A stretch of 64,000 nt of DNA from Oasisia sp. SBJ-2009. Taxonomy: Eukaryota; Annelida; Polychaeta; Sabellida; Siboglinidae. Within the stretch, counting starts at the first letter, position 1. Each line of letters opens with the position of its first letter. The position numbers were made by a program, and so were the translations under genes. The stretch is from assembly GCA_964017155.1 (NCBI GenBank), contig OZ024861.1:29428777-29492776 (forward strand), given 5' to 3'. Positions 7,414 to 22,239 of the stretch are shown in pieces. Below the pieces are notes generated by a model. It had not been told where the DNA came from, did not search any database, and was given only the letters and a program-made list of their open reading frames with translations.

Positions 7414-9884
7414 CGTCGCTGTGGGATTCATGACTGTGACGCCAATGGGGTAAAGGCATGCGGGTATGTGTAAGAACTGAGCGTACTGATTTCAAAGTCG
7501 TTACAACATATTATAACACTCTTTTTATTGTGCTTTTTCAGGTGTCTTCGCCTGATGATGATGCAGACCTGTCCACGGTTGACGGCATCTGGCAGCATCG
7601 CTGACCGTCCGGGCCCAAAGTTGTGAAGATGGCGACGCGGGAGAACCACTTGACAGTGCGTGAAGCCTTGCTTTTTATCGAGTACAGTCCCTTCGTGCAG
7701 TATAACGTGTTGATATTATTGATAATGTAAGCCGATAACCAGGAGCATCAAAGATAGCTTGGCACAGAAATATGTAGCATAACAAGTGCGAGTGGACATC
7801 AGTTTTAATGACACAGTTCTCACAAACTCGAGAAAACAATCGAAACGGTTTAGGTAGAGGCTTGATCTATCTAACTTTCATGCTATGTGATTGATCAGAG
7901 CTGATTTAATGAAGATGGTTTAGACTTCGTTCGAATCATTCCCTCGCAACCCGTTCAGATGGTGTTTTTCGGGGTCTAGGGATATCTCCCAGTTGTATGG
8001 TGTTTATGTTTTATTTTTTACCGAATGTGCTCTAATTGTATTAAGAAGTAAATTGCGCGGATACAGTGCAACGCAGCCAACTGTACCCGTAAAGGGTGCA
8101 CCATAACACCATCACCTTGTGAGCGAGCTTCTATTGCACAAGGGCAACTTTGTTACATTAATTGTAGTATTTCTAAATAAGAATGTCAAGATATGATGCT
8201 AAAATTCGGCACATGAAAGGCAATTTCTACAACAAGAGGCCGATATCGCACCGCGGAATGTATCTTAACATTGACATGCGTAAGCACCATTCGCGCGAAT
8301 GTCACACACATTCTCGCACGCATACATACACCCACTCAATACAGTTATATTTCTTTGCTATTACACCAAGCAGAACGCAATAGCAATGGAAACAGAATGC
8401 TAAGGAACCGGCATGCAAGGGCAACCGCCAGCCAGGCGCTTTACTATATTATAACTCACATAATATCAATCACATAATACACATTTGATTGATCTTCCTC
8501 GTGAAACAAGTGCAAGATCATGCGATGTTTTGAGACCAATATTTGTCGCAATCACACGCTCATCGGTGCGCAGAATTGTATCCAACTAGTGACGCTGACC
8601 GGCTGGCTTCATGTTGAGGTCATTGGCCGTTTCATGAGCGCTATGCCGAAAAACGGGTAATGTTAAAAGCTGCACATACCAATCAGTGTGAACAGCCATA
8701 CGAAAAGCAAAGGTTCTTTCAGACTACACAGAAAACTAACGAGAGTGTAGTGTATGTTAGACTTGTGTGGGATGCACCACCCCTCTCGCGTCGTGTTCTG
8801 AGAGCTGTTTTTGTCGAGCACACTTCGGAGTAAAATTGAGAATCCTGAAACGAAACAGCAGACATTTGGCAAGTTCGATACGAAAACGAAACTACAAAGG
8901 AACTAATAAGCAATACTCGTATTATAGTCATTGACAGTGAGCTACATAAATTGTACGCACTACAAAGATGATTACATTACAGAGTAAATCATGATGTGAT
9001 GTGAACGAACGTCTTTTATCGCCTCGCCTTACATATTTCGATGTGTTTTTATTTGACATTTCAAGACCGCAGAGAGTAGAGTGCCAACACTTTGATGAAC
9101 GGAACTTCTATCGTCGACTATAGTGTTATGAAGGTCAGTGGTACTAATTGTCAGTTTAAATATTAGCCAAACTTCTGTTTTCTTAGGCCTTGGTGGATAT
9201 CTTGGGAAATTGAAAAGTAATCGAAGAGTGGTATGCGCCATGTACACTGCGTTGTGCACGAGGACAAGAATATGAACGGTGTACAATTTCCGACTAGAAG
9301 TCGGTACTTGTGTAGAATGCGAGCCCACCTCAATTGTTCCTACTTTTCAAACTTCAATACACATACACGAGGCGCGGTCGGCGTAGTGGTTAGCGCATCC
9401 GACTGGCACGCCGGCGGCGCGGGTTTAATACCCATACGCAGCAAGCCTGTTTGTTATATTTGATATCAAATCCAATAGACGGAGACTGACATAATGAAGT
9501 GTGCGGCTGGCGGTGCAATGCTATGCGCCACGCACATTGGCGTGCCTCCTATATAAAACTTGCCCGAATGTCGCACAGGCCGCTATAACGTTATACAACG
9601 CCAGACCTGTGTGTGTACCGAAGGGATACATACGCTAGCTCAACCTTAGACCTCGGAGGAAAGAAGGAGAAGACAAAAGAAAGCCGTACCCGCATTTCTT
9701 TTGGATCAACGCCGTCGCCATCTTGAAATCTGACGTCGCTTAGAAACGAAGATGGCGCGTCTGCCGTAATGTCGTTACGTCACAGTAGGTGTGTCGTCGT
9801 CTTCCGGGTTGGCGCCATTAGTACGGCGCGCTGCCGAACGCTGGCATGAGATGCCATCCAGTTTCCTTAGAGTAATCTCCACAG
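7414..9884. repeat. Unit 4
   Basis: Returns to the 379G/513T haplotype. Three private substitutions are visible: T to C at 7941, G to C at 8916 and C to T at 9191. The last lies five bases after the second candidate 3' splice site. Confidence 0.98.
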
Positions 9885-12355
9885 CGTCGCTGTGGGATTC
9901 ATGACTGTGACGCCAATGGGGTAAAGGCATGCGGGTATGTGTAAGAACTGAGCGTACTGATTTCAAAGTCGTTACAACATATTATAACACTCTTTTTATT
10001 GTGCTTTTTCAGGTGTCTTCGCCTGATGATGATGCAGACCTGTCCACGGTTGACGGCATCTGGCAGCATCGCTGACCGTCCGGGCCCAAAGTTGTGAAGA
10101 TGGCGACGCGGGAGAACCACTTGACAGTGCGTGAAGCCTTGCTTTTTATCGAGTACAGTCCCTTCGTGCAGTATAACGTGTCGATATTATTGATAATGTA
10201 AGCCGATAACCAGGAGCATCAAAGATAGCTTGGCACAGAAATATGTAGCATAACAAGTGCGAGTGGACATCAGTTTTAATGACACAGTTCTCACAAACTC
10301 GAGAAAACAATCGAAACGGTTTAGGTAGAGGCTTGATCTATCTAACTTTCATGCTATGTGATTGATCAGAGCTGATTTAATGAAGATGGTTTAGACTTCG
10401 TTCGAATCATTTCCTCGCAACCCGTTCAGATGGTGTTTTTCGGGGTCTAGGGATATCTCCCAGTTGTATGGTGTTTATGTTTTATTTTTTACCGAATGTG
10501 CTCTAATTGTATTAAGAAGTAAATTGCGCGGATACAGTGCAACGCAGCCAACTGTACACGTAAAGGGTGCACCATAACACCATCACCTTGTGAGCGAGCT
10601 TCTGTTGCACAAGGGCAACTTTGTTACATTAATTGTAGTATTTCTAAATAAGAATGTCAAGATATGATGCTAAAATTCGGCACATGAAAGGCAATTTCTA
10701 CAACAAGAGGCCGATATCGCACCGCGGAATGTATCTTAACATTGACATGCGTAAGCACCATTCGCGCGAATGTCACACACATTCTCGCACGCATACATAC
10801 ACCCACTCAATACAGTTATATTTCTTTGCTATTACACCAAGCAGAACGCAATAGCAATGGAAACAGAATGCTAAGGAACCGGCATGCAAGGGCAACCGCC
10901 AGCCAGGCGCTTTACTATATTATAACTCACATAATATCAATCACATAATACACATTTGATTGATCTTCCTCGTGAAACAAGTGCAAGATCATGCGATGTT
11001 TTGAGACCAATATTTGTCGCAATCACACGCTCATCGGTGCGCAGAATTGTATCCAACTAGTGACGCTGACCGGCTGGCTTCATGTTGAGGTCATTGGCCG
11101 TTTCATGAGCGCTATGCCGAAAAACGGGTAATGTTAAAAGCTGCACATACCAATCAGTGTGAACAGCCATACGAAAAGCAAAGGTTCTTTCAGACTACAC
11201 AGAAAACTAACGAGAGTGTAGTGTATGTTAGACTTGTGTGGGATGCACCACCCCTCTCGCGTCGTATTCTGAGAGCTGTTTTTGTCGAGCACACTTCGGA
11301 GTAAAATTGAGAATCCTGAAACGAAACAGCAGACATTTGGCAAGTTCGATACGAAAACGAAACTACAAAGGAACTAATAAGCAATAGTCGTATTATAGTC
11401 ATTGACAGTGAGCTACATAAATTGTACGCACTACAAAGATGATTACATTACAGAGTAAATCATGATGTGATGTGAACGAACGTCTTTTATCGCCTCGCCT
11501 TACATATTTCGATGTGTTTTTATTTGACATTTCAAGACCGCAGAGAGTAGAGTGCCAACACTTTGATGAACGGAACTTCTATCGTCGACTATAGTGTTAT
11601 GAAGGTCAGTGGTACTAATTGTCAGTTTAAATATTAGCCAAACTTCTGTTTTCTTAGGCCTCGGTGGATATCTTGGGAAATTGAAAAGTAATCGAAGAGT
11701 GGTATGCGCCATGTACACTGCGTTGTGCACGAGGACAAGAATATGAACGGTGTACAATTTCCGACTAGAAGTCGGTACTTGTGTAGAATGCGAGCCCACC
11801 TCAATTGTTCCTACTTTTCAAACTTCAATACACATACACGAGGCGCGGTCGGCGTAGTGGTTAGCGCATCCGACTGGCACGCCGGCGGCGCGGGTTTAAT
11901 ACCCATACGCAGCAAGCCTGTTTGTTATATTTGATATCAAATCCAATAGACGGAGACTGACATAATGAAGTGTGCGGCTGGCGGTGCAATGCTATGCGCC
12001 ACGCACATTGGCGTGCCTCCTATATAAAACTTGCCCGAATGTCGCACAGGCCGCTATAACGTTATACAACGCCAGACCTGTGTGTGTACCGAAGGGATAC
12101 ATACGCTAGCTCAACCTTAGACCTCGGAGGAAAGAAGGAGAAGACAAAAGAAAGCCGTACCCGCATTTCTTTTGGATCAACGCCGTCGCCATCTTGAAAT
12201 CTGACGTCGCTTAGAAACGAAGATGGCGCGTCTGCCGTAATGTCGTTACGTCACAGTAGGTGTGTCGTCGTCTTCCGGGTTGGCGCCATTAGTACGGCGC
12301 GCTGCCGAACGCTGGCATGAGATGCCATCCAGTTTCCTTAGAGTAATCTCCACAG
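9885..12355. repeat. Unit 5
   Basis: Shares 674A and 720G with unit 1, four units (9,884 bp) away, but lacks unit 1's 2265G/2287G. Private changes: T to C at 10182, which is a Leu to Ser change in the 33-codon ORF, and G to A at 11266. Confidence 0.98.
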
Positions 12356-14826
12356 CGTCGCTGTGGGATTCATGACTGTGACGCCAATGGGGTAAAGGCA
12401 TGCGGGTATGTGTAAGAACTGAGCGTACTGATTTCAAAGTAGTTACAACATATTATAACACTCTTTTTATTGTGCTTTTTCAGGTGTCTTCGCCTGATGA
12501 TGATGCAGACCTGTCCACGGTTGACGGCATCTGGCAGCATCGCTGACCGTCCGGGCCCAAAGTTGTGAAGATGGCGACGCGGGAGAACCACTTGACAGTG
12601 CGTGAAGCCTTGCTTTTTATCGAGTACAGTCCCTTCGTGCAGTATAACGTGTTGATATTATTGATAATGTAAGCCGATAACCAGGAGCATCAAAGATAGC
12701 TTGGCACAGAAATATGTAGCATAACAAGTGCGAGTGGACATCAGTTTTAATGACACAGTTCTCACAAACTCGAGAAAACAATCGAAACGGTTTAGGTAGA
12801 GGCTTGATCTATCTAACTTTCATGCTATGTGATTGATCAGAGCTGATTTAATGAAGATGGTTTAGACTTCGTTCGAATCATTTCCTCGCAACCCGTTCAG
12901 ATGGTGTTTTTCGGGGTCTAGGGATATCTCCCAGTTGTATGGTGTTTATGTTTTATTTTTTACCGAATGTGCTCTAATTGTATTAAGAAGTAAATTGCGC
13001 GGATACAGTGCAACGCAGCCAACTGTACCCGTAAAGGGTGCACCATAACACCATCACCTTGTGAGCGAGCTTCTATTGCACAAGGGCAACTTTGTTACAT
13101 TAATTGTAGTATTTCTAAATAAGAATGTCAAGATATGATGCTAAAATTCGGCACATGAAAGCCAATTTCTACAACAAGAGGCCGATATCGCACCGCGGAA
13201 TGTATCTTAACATTGACATGCGTAAGCACCATTCGCGCGAATGTCACACACATTCTCGCACGCATACATACACCCACTCAATACAGTTATATTTCTTTGC
13301 TATTACACCAAGCAGAACGCAATAGCAATGGAAACAGAATGCTAAGGAACCGGCATGCAAGGGCAACCGCCAGCCAGGCGCTTTACTATATTATAACTCA
13401 CATAATATCAATCACATAATACACATTTGATTGATCTTCCTCGTGAAACAAGTGCAAGATCATGCGATGTTTTGAGACCAATATTTGTCGCAATCACACG
13501 CTCATCGGTGCGCAGAATTGTATCCAACTAGTGACGCTGACCGGCTGGCTTCATGTTGAGGTCATTGGCCGTTTCATGAGCGCTATGCCGAAAAACGGGT
13601 AATGTTAAAAGCTGCACATACCAATCAGTGTGAACAGCCATACGAAAAGCAAAGGTTCTTTCAGACTACACAGAAAACTAACGAGAGTGTAGTGTATGTT
13701 AGACTTGTGTGGGATGCACCACCCCTCTCGCGTCGTGTTCTGAGAGCTGTTTTTGTCGAGCACACTTCGGAGTAAAATTGAGAATCCTGAAACGAAACAG
13801 CAGACATTTGGCAAGTTCGATACGAAAACGAAACTACAAAGGAACTAATAAGCAATAGTCGTATTATAGTCATTGACAGTGAGCTACATAAATTGTACGC
13901 ACTACAAAGATGATTACATTACAGAGTAAATCATGATGTGATGTGAACGAACGTCTTTTATCGCCTCGCCTTACATATTTCGATGTGTTTTTATTTGACA
14001 TTTCAAGACCGCAGAGAGTAGAGTGCCAACACTTTGATGAACGGAACTTCTATCGTCGACTATAGTGTTATGAAGGTCAGTGGTACTAATTGTCAGTTTA
14101 AATATTAGCCAAACTTCTGTTTTCTTAGGCCTCGGTGGATATCTTGGGAAATTGAAAAGTAATCGAAGAGTGGTATGCGCCATGTACACTGCGTTGTGCA
14201 CGAGGACAAGAATATGAACGGTGTACAATTTCCGACTAGAAGTCGGTACTTGTGTAGAATGCGAGCCCACCTCAATTGTTCCTACTTTTCAAACTTCAAT
14301 ACACATACACGAGGCGCGGTCGGCGTAGTGGTTAGCGCATCCGACTGGCACGCCGGCGGCGCGGGTTTAATACCCATACGCAGCAAGCCTGTTTGTTATA
14401 TTTGATATCAAATCCAATAGACGGAGACTGACATAATGAAGTGTGCGGCTGGCGGTGCAATGCTATGCGCCACGCACATTGGCGTGCCTCCTATATAAAA
14501 CTTGCCCGAATGTCGCACAGGCCGCTATAACGTTATACAACGCCAGACCTGTGTGTGTACCGAAGGGATACATACGCTAGCTCAACCTTAGACCTCGGAG
14601 GAAAGAAGGAGAAGACAAAAGAAAGCCGTACCCGCATTTCTTTTGGATCAACGCCGTCGCCATCTTGAAATCTGACGTCGCTTAGAAACGAAGATGGCGC
14701 GTCTGCCGTAATGTCGTTACGTCACAGTAGGTGTGTCGTCGTCTTCCGGGTTGGCGCCATTAGTACGGCGCGCTGCCGAACGCTGGCATGAGATGCCATC
14801 CAGTTTCCTTAGAGTAATCTCCACAG
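12356..14826. repeat. Unit 6
   Basis: First of three consecutive units carrying 86A (inside the 78-nt intron) together with 807C. No difference from unit 7 was noticed by eye. Confidence 0.98.
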
Positions 14827-17297
14827 CGTCGCTGTGGGATTCATGACTGTGACGCCAATGGGGTAAAGGCATGCGGGTATGTGTAAGAACTGAGCGTACT
14901 GATTTCAAAGTAGTTACAACATATTATAACACTCTTTTTATTGTGCTTTTTCAGGTGTCTTCGCCTGATGATGATGCAGACCTGTCCACGGTTGACGGCA
15001 TCTGGCAGCATCGCTGACCGTCCGGGCCCAAAGTTGTGAAGATGGCGACGCGGGAGAACCACTTGACAGTGCGTGAAGCCTTGCTTTTTATCGAGTACAG
15101 TCCCTTCGTGCAGTATAACGTGTTGATATTATTGATAATGTAAGCCGATAACCAGGAGCATCAAAGATAGCTTGGCACAGAAATATGTAGCATAACAAGT
15201 GCGAGTGGACATCAGTTTTAATGACACAGTTCTCACAAACTCGAGAAAACAATCGAAACGGTTTAGGTAGAGGCTTGATCTATCTAACTTTCATGCTATG
15301 TGATTGATCAGAGCTGATTTAATGAAGATGGTTTAGACTTCGTTCGAATCATTTCCTCGCAACCCGTTCAGATGGTGTTTTTCGGGGTCTAGGGATATCT
15401 CCCAGTTGTATGGTGTTTATGTTTTATTTTTTACCGAATGTGCTCTAATTGTATTAAGAAGTAAATTGCGCGGATACAGTGCAACGCAGCCAACTGTACC
15501 CGTAAAGGGTGCACCATAACACCATCACCTTGTGAGCGAGCTTCTATTGCACAAGGGCAACTTTGTTACATTAATTGTAGTATTTCTAAATAAGAATGTC
15601 AAGATATGATGCTAAAATTCGGCACATGAAAGCCAATTTCTACAACAAGAGGCCGATATCGCACCGCGGAATGTATCTTAACATTGACATGCGTAAGCAC
15701 CATTCGCGCGAATGTCACACACATTCTCGCACGCATACATACACCCACTCAATACAGTTATATTTCTTTGCTATTACACCAAGCAGAACGCAATAGCAAT
15801 GGAAACAGAATGCTAAGGAACCGGCATGCAAGGGCAACCGCCAGCCAGGCGCTTTACTATATTATAACTCACATAATATCAATCACATAATACACATTTG
15901 ATTGATCTTCCTCGTGAAACAAGTGCAAGATCATGCGATGTTTTGAGACCAATATTTGTCGCAATCACACGCTCATCGGTGCGCAGAATTGTATCCAACT
16001 AGTGACGCTGACCGGCTGGCTTCATGTTGAGGTCATTGGCCGTTTCATGAGCGCTATGCCGAAAAACGGGTAATGTTAAAAGCTGCACATACCAATCAGT
16101 GTGAACAGCCATACGAAAAGCAAAGGTTCTTTCAGACTACACAGAAAACTAACGAGAGTGTAGTGTATGTTAGACTTGTGTGGGATGCACCACCCCTCTC
16201 GCGTCGTGTTCTGAGAGCTGTTTTTGTCGAGCACACTTCGGAGTAAAATTGAGAATCCTGAAACGAAACAGCAGACATTTGGCAAGTTCGATACGAAAAC
16301 GAAACTACAAAGGAACTAATAAGCAATAGTCGTATTATAGTCATTGACAGTGAGCTACATAAATTGTACGCACTACAAAGATGATTACATTACAGAGTAA
16401 ATCATGATGTGATGTGAACGAACGTCTTTTATCGCCTCGCCTTACATATTTCGATGTGTTTTTATTTGACATTTCAAGACCGCAGAGAGTAGAGTGCCAA
16501 CACTTTGATGAACGGAACTTCTATCGTCGACTATAGTGTTATGAAGGTCAGTGGTACTAATTGTCAGTTTAAATATTAGCCAAACTTCTGTTTTCTTAGG
16601 CCTCGGTGGATATCTTGGGAAATTGAAAAGTAATCGAAGAGTGGTATGCGCCATGTACACTGCGTTGTGCACGAGGACAAGAATATGAACGGTGTACAAT
16701 TTCCGACTAGAAGTCGGTACTTGTGTAGAATGCGAGCCCACCTCAATTGTTCCTACTTTTCAAACTTCAATACACATACACGAGGCGCGGTCGGCGTAGT
16801 GGTTAGCGCATCCGACTGGCACGCCGGCGGCGCGGGTTTAATACCCATACGCAGCAAGCCTGTTTGTTATATTTGATATCAAATCCAATAGACGGAGACT
16901 GACATAATGAAGTGTGCGGCTGGCGGTGCAATGCTATGCGCCACGCACATTGGCGTGCCTCCTATATAAAACTTGCCCGAATGTCGCACAGGCCGCTATA
17001 ACGTTATACAACGCCAGACCTGTGTGTGTACCGAAGGGATACATACGCTAGCTCAACCTTAGACCTCGGAGGAAAGAAGGAGAAGACAAAAGAAAGCCGT
17101 ACCCGCATTTCTTTTGGATCAACGCCGTCGCCATCTTGAAATCTGACGTCGCTTAGAAACGAAGATGGCGCGTCTGCCGTAATGTCGTTACGTCACAGTA
17201 GGTGTGTCGTCGTCTTCCGGGTTGGCGCCATTAGTACGGCGCGCTGCCGAACGCTGGCATGAGATGCCATCCAGTTTCCTTAGAGTAATCTCCACAG
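14827..17297. repeat. Unit 7
   Basis: 86A/807C haplotype. Appears identical to unit 6, which points to a very recent single-unit duplication or conversion. Confidence 0.98.
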
Positions 17298-19768
17298 CGT
17301 CGCTGTGGGATTCATGACTGTGACGCCAATGGGGTAAAGGCATGCGGGTATGTGTAAGAACTGAGCGTACTGATTTCAAAGTAGTTACAACATATTATAA
17401 CACTCTTTTTATTGTGCTTTTTCAGGTGTCTTCGCCTGATGATGATGCAGACCTGTCCACGGTTGACGGCATCTGGCAGCATCGCTGACCGTCCGGGCCC
17501 AAAGTTGTGAAGATGGCGACGCGGGAGAACCACTTGACAGTGCGTGAAGCCTTGCTTTTTATCGAGTACAGTCCCTTCGTGCAGTATAACGTGTTGATAT
17601 TATTGATAATGTAAGCCGATAACCAGGAGCATCAAAGATAGCTTGGCACAGAAATATGTAGCATAACAAGTGCGAGTGGACATCAGTTTTAATGACACAG
17701 TTCTCACAAACTCGAGAAAACAATCGAAACGGTTTAGGTAGAGGCTTGATCTATCTAACTTTCATGCTATGTGATTGATCAGAGCTGATTTAATGAAGAT
17801 GGTTTAGACTTCGTTCGAATCATTTCCTCGCAACCCGTTCAGATGGTGTTTTTCGGGGTCTAGGGATATCTCCCAGTTGTATGGTGTTTATGTTTTATTT
17901 TTTACCGAATGTGCTCTAATTGTATTAAGAAGTAAATTGCGCGGATACAGTGCAACGCAGCCAACTGTACCCGTAAAGGGTGCACCATAACACCATCACC
18001 TTGTGAGCGAGCTTCTATTGCACAAGGGCAACTTTGTTACATTAATTGTAGTATTTCTAAATAAGAATGTCAAGATATGATGCTAAAATTCGGCACATGA
18101 AAGCCAATTTCTACAACAAGAGGCCGATATCGCACCGCGGAATGTATCTTAACATTGACATGCGTAAGCACCATTCGCGCGAATGTCACACACATTCTCG
18201 CACGCATACATACACCCACTCAATACAGTTATATTTCTTTGCTATTACACCAAGCAGAACGCAATAGCAATGGAAACAGAATGCTAAGGAACCGGCATGC
18301 AAGGGCAACCGCCAGCCAGGCGCTTTACTATATTATAACTCACATAATATCAATCACATAATACACATTTGATTGATCTTCCTCGTGAAACAAGTGCAAG
18401 ATCATGCGATGTTTTGAGACCAATATTTGTCGCAATCACACGCTCATCGGTGCGCAGAATTGTATCCAACTAGTGACGCTGACCGGCTGGCTTCATGTTG
18501 AGGTCATTGGCCGTTTCATGAGCGCTATGCCGAAAAACGGGTAATGTTAAAAGCTGCACATACCAATCAGTGTGAACAGCCATACGAAAAGCAAAGGTTC
18601 TTTCAGACTACACAGAAAACTAACGAGAGTGTAGTGTATGTTAGACTTGTGTGGGATGCACCACCCCTCTCGCGTCGTGTTCTGAGAGCTGTTTTTGTCG
18701 AGCACACTTCGGAGTAAAATTGAGAATCCTGAAACGAAACAGCAGACATTTGGCAAGTTCGATACGAAAACGAAACTACAAAGGAACTAATAAGCAATAG
18801 TCGTATTATAGTCATTGACAGTGAGCTACATAAATTGTACGCACTACAAAGATGATTACATTACAGAGTAAATCATGATGTGATGTGAACGAACGTCTTT
18901 TATCGCCTCGCCTTACATATTTCGATGTGTTTTTATTTGACATTTCAAGACCGCAGAGAGTAGAGTGCCAACACTTTGATGAACGGAACTTCTATCGTCG
19001 ACTATAGTGTTATGAAGGTCAGTGGTACTAATTGTCAGTTTAAATATTAGCCAAACTTCTGTTTTCTTAGGCCTCGGTGGATATCTTGGGAAATTGAAAA
19101 GTAATCGAAGAGTGGTATGCGCCATGTACACTGCGTTGTGCACGAGGACAAGAATATGAACGGTGTACAATTTCCGACTAGAAGTCGGTACTTGTGTAGA
19201 ATGCGAGCCCACCTCAATTGTTCCTACTTTTCAAACTTCAATACACATACACGAGGCGCGGTCGGCGTAGTGGTTAGCGCATCCGACTGGCACGCCGGCG
19301 GCGCGGGTTTAATACCCATACGCAGCAAGCCTGTTTGTTATATTTGATATCAAATCCAATAGACGGAGACTGACATAATGAAGTGTGCGGCTGGCGGTGC
19401 AATGCTATGCGCCACGCACATTGGCGTGCCTCCTATATAAAACTTGCCCGAATGTCGCACAGGCCGCTATAACGTTATACAACGCCAGACCTGTGTGTGT
19501 ACCGAAGGGATACATACGCTAGCTCAACCTTAGACCTCGGAGGAAAGAAGGAGAAGACAAAGGAAAGCCGTACCCGCATTTCTGTTGGATCAACGCCGTC
19601 GCCATCTTGAAATCTGACGTCGCTTAGAAACGAAGATGGCGCGTCTGCCGTAATGTCGTTACGTCACAGTAGGTGTGTCGTCGTCTTCCGGGTTGGCGCC
19701 ATTAGTACGGCGCGCTGCCGAACGCTGGCATGAGATGCCATCCAGTTTCCTTAGAGTAATCTCCACAG
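17298..19768. repeat. Unit 8
   Basis: 86A/807C at its start, but its 3' end switches to 2265G/2287G like unit 1. It is a mosaic, marking a recombination junction with unit 9. Confidence 0.98.
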
Positions 19769-22239
19769 CGTCGCTGTGGGATTCATGACTGTGACGCCAA
19801 TGGGGTAAAGGCATGCGGGTATGTGTAAGAACTGAGCGTACTGATTTCAAAGTCGTTACAACATATTATAACACTCTTTTTATTGTGCTTTTTCAGGTGT
19901 CTTCGCCTGATGATGATGCAGACCTGTCCACGGTTGACGGCATCTGGCAGCATCGCTGACCGTCCGGGCCCAAAGTTGTGAAGATGGCGACGCGGGAGAA
20001 CCACTTGACAGTGCGTGAAGCCTTGCTTTTTATCGAGTACAGTCCCTTCGTGCAGTATAACGTGTTGATATTATTGATAATGTAAGCCGATAACCAGGAG
20101 CATCAAAGATAGCTTGGCACAGAAATATGTAGCATAACAAGTGCGATTGGACATCAGTTTTAATGACACAGTTCTCACAAACTCGAGAAAACAATCGAAA
20201 CGGTTTAGGTAGAGGCTTGATCTATCTAACTTTCATGCTATGTGATTGATCAGAGCTGATTTAATGAAGATGGTTTAGACATCGTTCGAATCATTTCCTC
20301 GCAACCCGTTCAGATGGTGTTTTTCGGGGTCTAGGGATATCTCCCAGTTGTATGGTGTTTATGTTTTATTTTTTACCGAATGTGCTCTAATTGTATTAAG
20401 AAGTAAATTGCGCGGATACAGTGCAACGCAGCCAACTGTACCCGTAAAGGGTGCACCATAACACCATCACCTTGTGAGCGAGCTTCTATTGCACAAGGGC
20501 AACTTTGTTACATTAATTGTAGTATTTCTAAATAAGAATGTCAAGATATGATGCTAAAATTCGGCACATGAAAGGCAATTTCTACAACAAGAGGCCGATA
20601 TCGCACCGCGGAATGTATCTTAACATTGACATGCGTAAGCACCATTCGCGCGAATGTCACACACATTCTCGCACGCATACATACACCCACTCAATACAGT
20701 TATATTTCTTTGCTATTACACCAAGCAGAACGCAATAGCAATGGAAACAGAATGCTAAGGAACCGGCATGCAAGGGCAACCGCCAGCCAGGCGCTTTACT
20801 ATATTATAACTCACATAATATCAATCACATAATACACATTTGATTGATCTTCCTCGTGAAACAAGTGCAAGATCATGCGATGTTTTGAGACCAATATTTG
20901 TCGCAATCACACGCTCATCGGTGCGCAGAATTGTATCCAACTAGTGACGCTGACCGGCTGGCTTCATGTTGAGGTCATTGGCCGTTTCATGAGCGCTATG
21001 CCGAAAAACGGGTAATGTTAAAAGCTGCACATACCAATCAGTGTGAACAGCCATACGAAAAGCAAAGGTTCTTTCAGACTACACAGAAAACTAACGAGAG
21101 TGTAGTGTATGTTAGACTTGTGTGGGATGCACCACCCCTCTCGCGTCGTGTTCTGAGAGCTGTTTTTGTCGAGCACACTTCGGAGTAAAATTGAGAATCC
21201 TGAAACGAAACAGCAGACATTTGGCAAGTTCGATACGAAAACGAAACTACAAAGGAACTAATAAGCAATAGTCGTATTATAGTCATTGACAGTGAGCTAC
21301 ATAAATTGTACGCACTACAAAGATGATTACATTACAGAGTAAATCATGATGTGATGTGAACGAACGTCTTTTATCGCCTCGCCTTACATATTTCGATGTG
21401 TTTTTATTTGACATTTCAAGACCGCAGAGAGTAGAGTGCCAACACTTTGATGAACGGAACTTCTATCGTCGACTATAGTGTTATGAAGGTCAGTGGTACT
21501 AATTGTCAGTTTAAATATTAGCCAAACTTCTGTTTTCTTAGGCCTCGGTGGATATCTTGGGAAATTGAAAAGTAATCGAAGAGTGGTATGCGCCATGTAC
21601 ACTGCGTTGTGCACGAGGACAAGAATATGAACGGTGTACAATTTCCGACTAGAAGTCGGTACTTGTGTAGAATGCGAGCCCACCTCAATTGTTCCTACTT
21701 TTCAAACTTCAATACACATACACGAGGCGCGGTCGGCGTAGTGGTTAGCGCATCCGACTGGCACGCCGGCGGCGCGGGTTTAATACCCATACGCAGCAAG
21801 CCTGTTTGTTATATTTGATATCAAATCCAATAGACGGAGACTGACATAATGAAGTGTGCGGCTGGCGGTGCAATGCTATGCGCCACGCACATTGGCGTGC
21901 CTCCTATATAAAACTTGCCCGAATGTCGCACAGGCCGCTATAACGTTATACAACGCCAGACCTGTGTGTGTACCGAAGGGATACATACGCTAGCGCAACC
22001 TTAGACCTCGGAGGAAAGAAGGAGAAGACAAAAGAAAGCCGTACCCGCATTTCTTTTGGATCAACGCCGTCGCCATCTTGAAATCTGACGTCGCTTAGAA
22101 ACGAAGATGGCGCGTCTGCCGTAAAGTCGTTACGTCACAGTAGGTGAGTCGTCGTCTTCCGGGTTGGCGCCATTAGTACGGCGCGCTGCCGAACGCTGGC
22201 ATGAGATGCCATCCAGTTTCCTTAGAGTAATCTCCACAG
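19769..22239. repeat. Unit 9
   Basis: 379T/513A as in units 2 and 3, then a 3' end with 2227G, 2357A and 2379A. This is the first appearance of that 3' haplotype and the start of the alternating zone. Confidence 0.98.
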
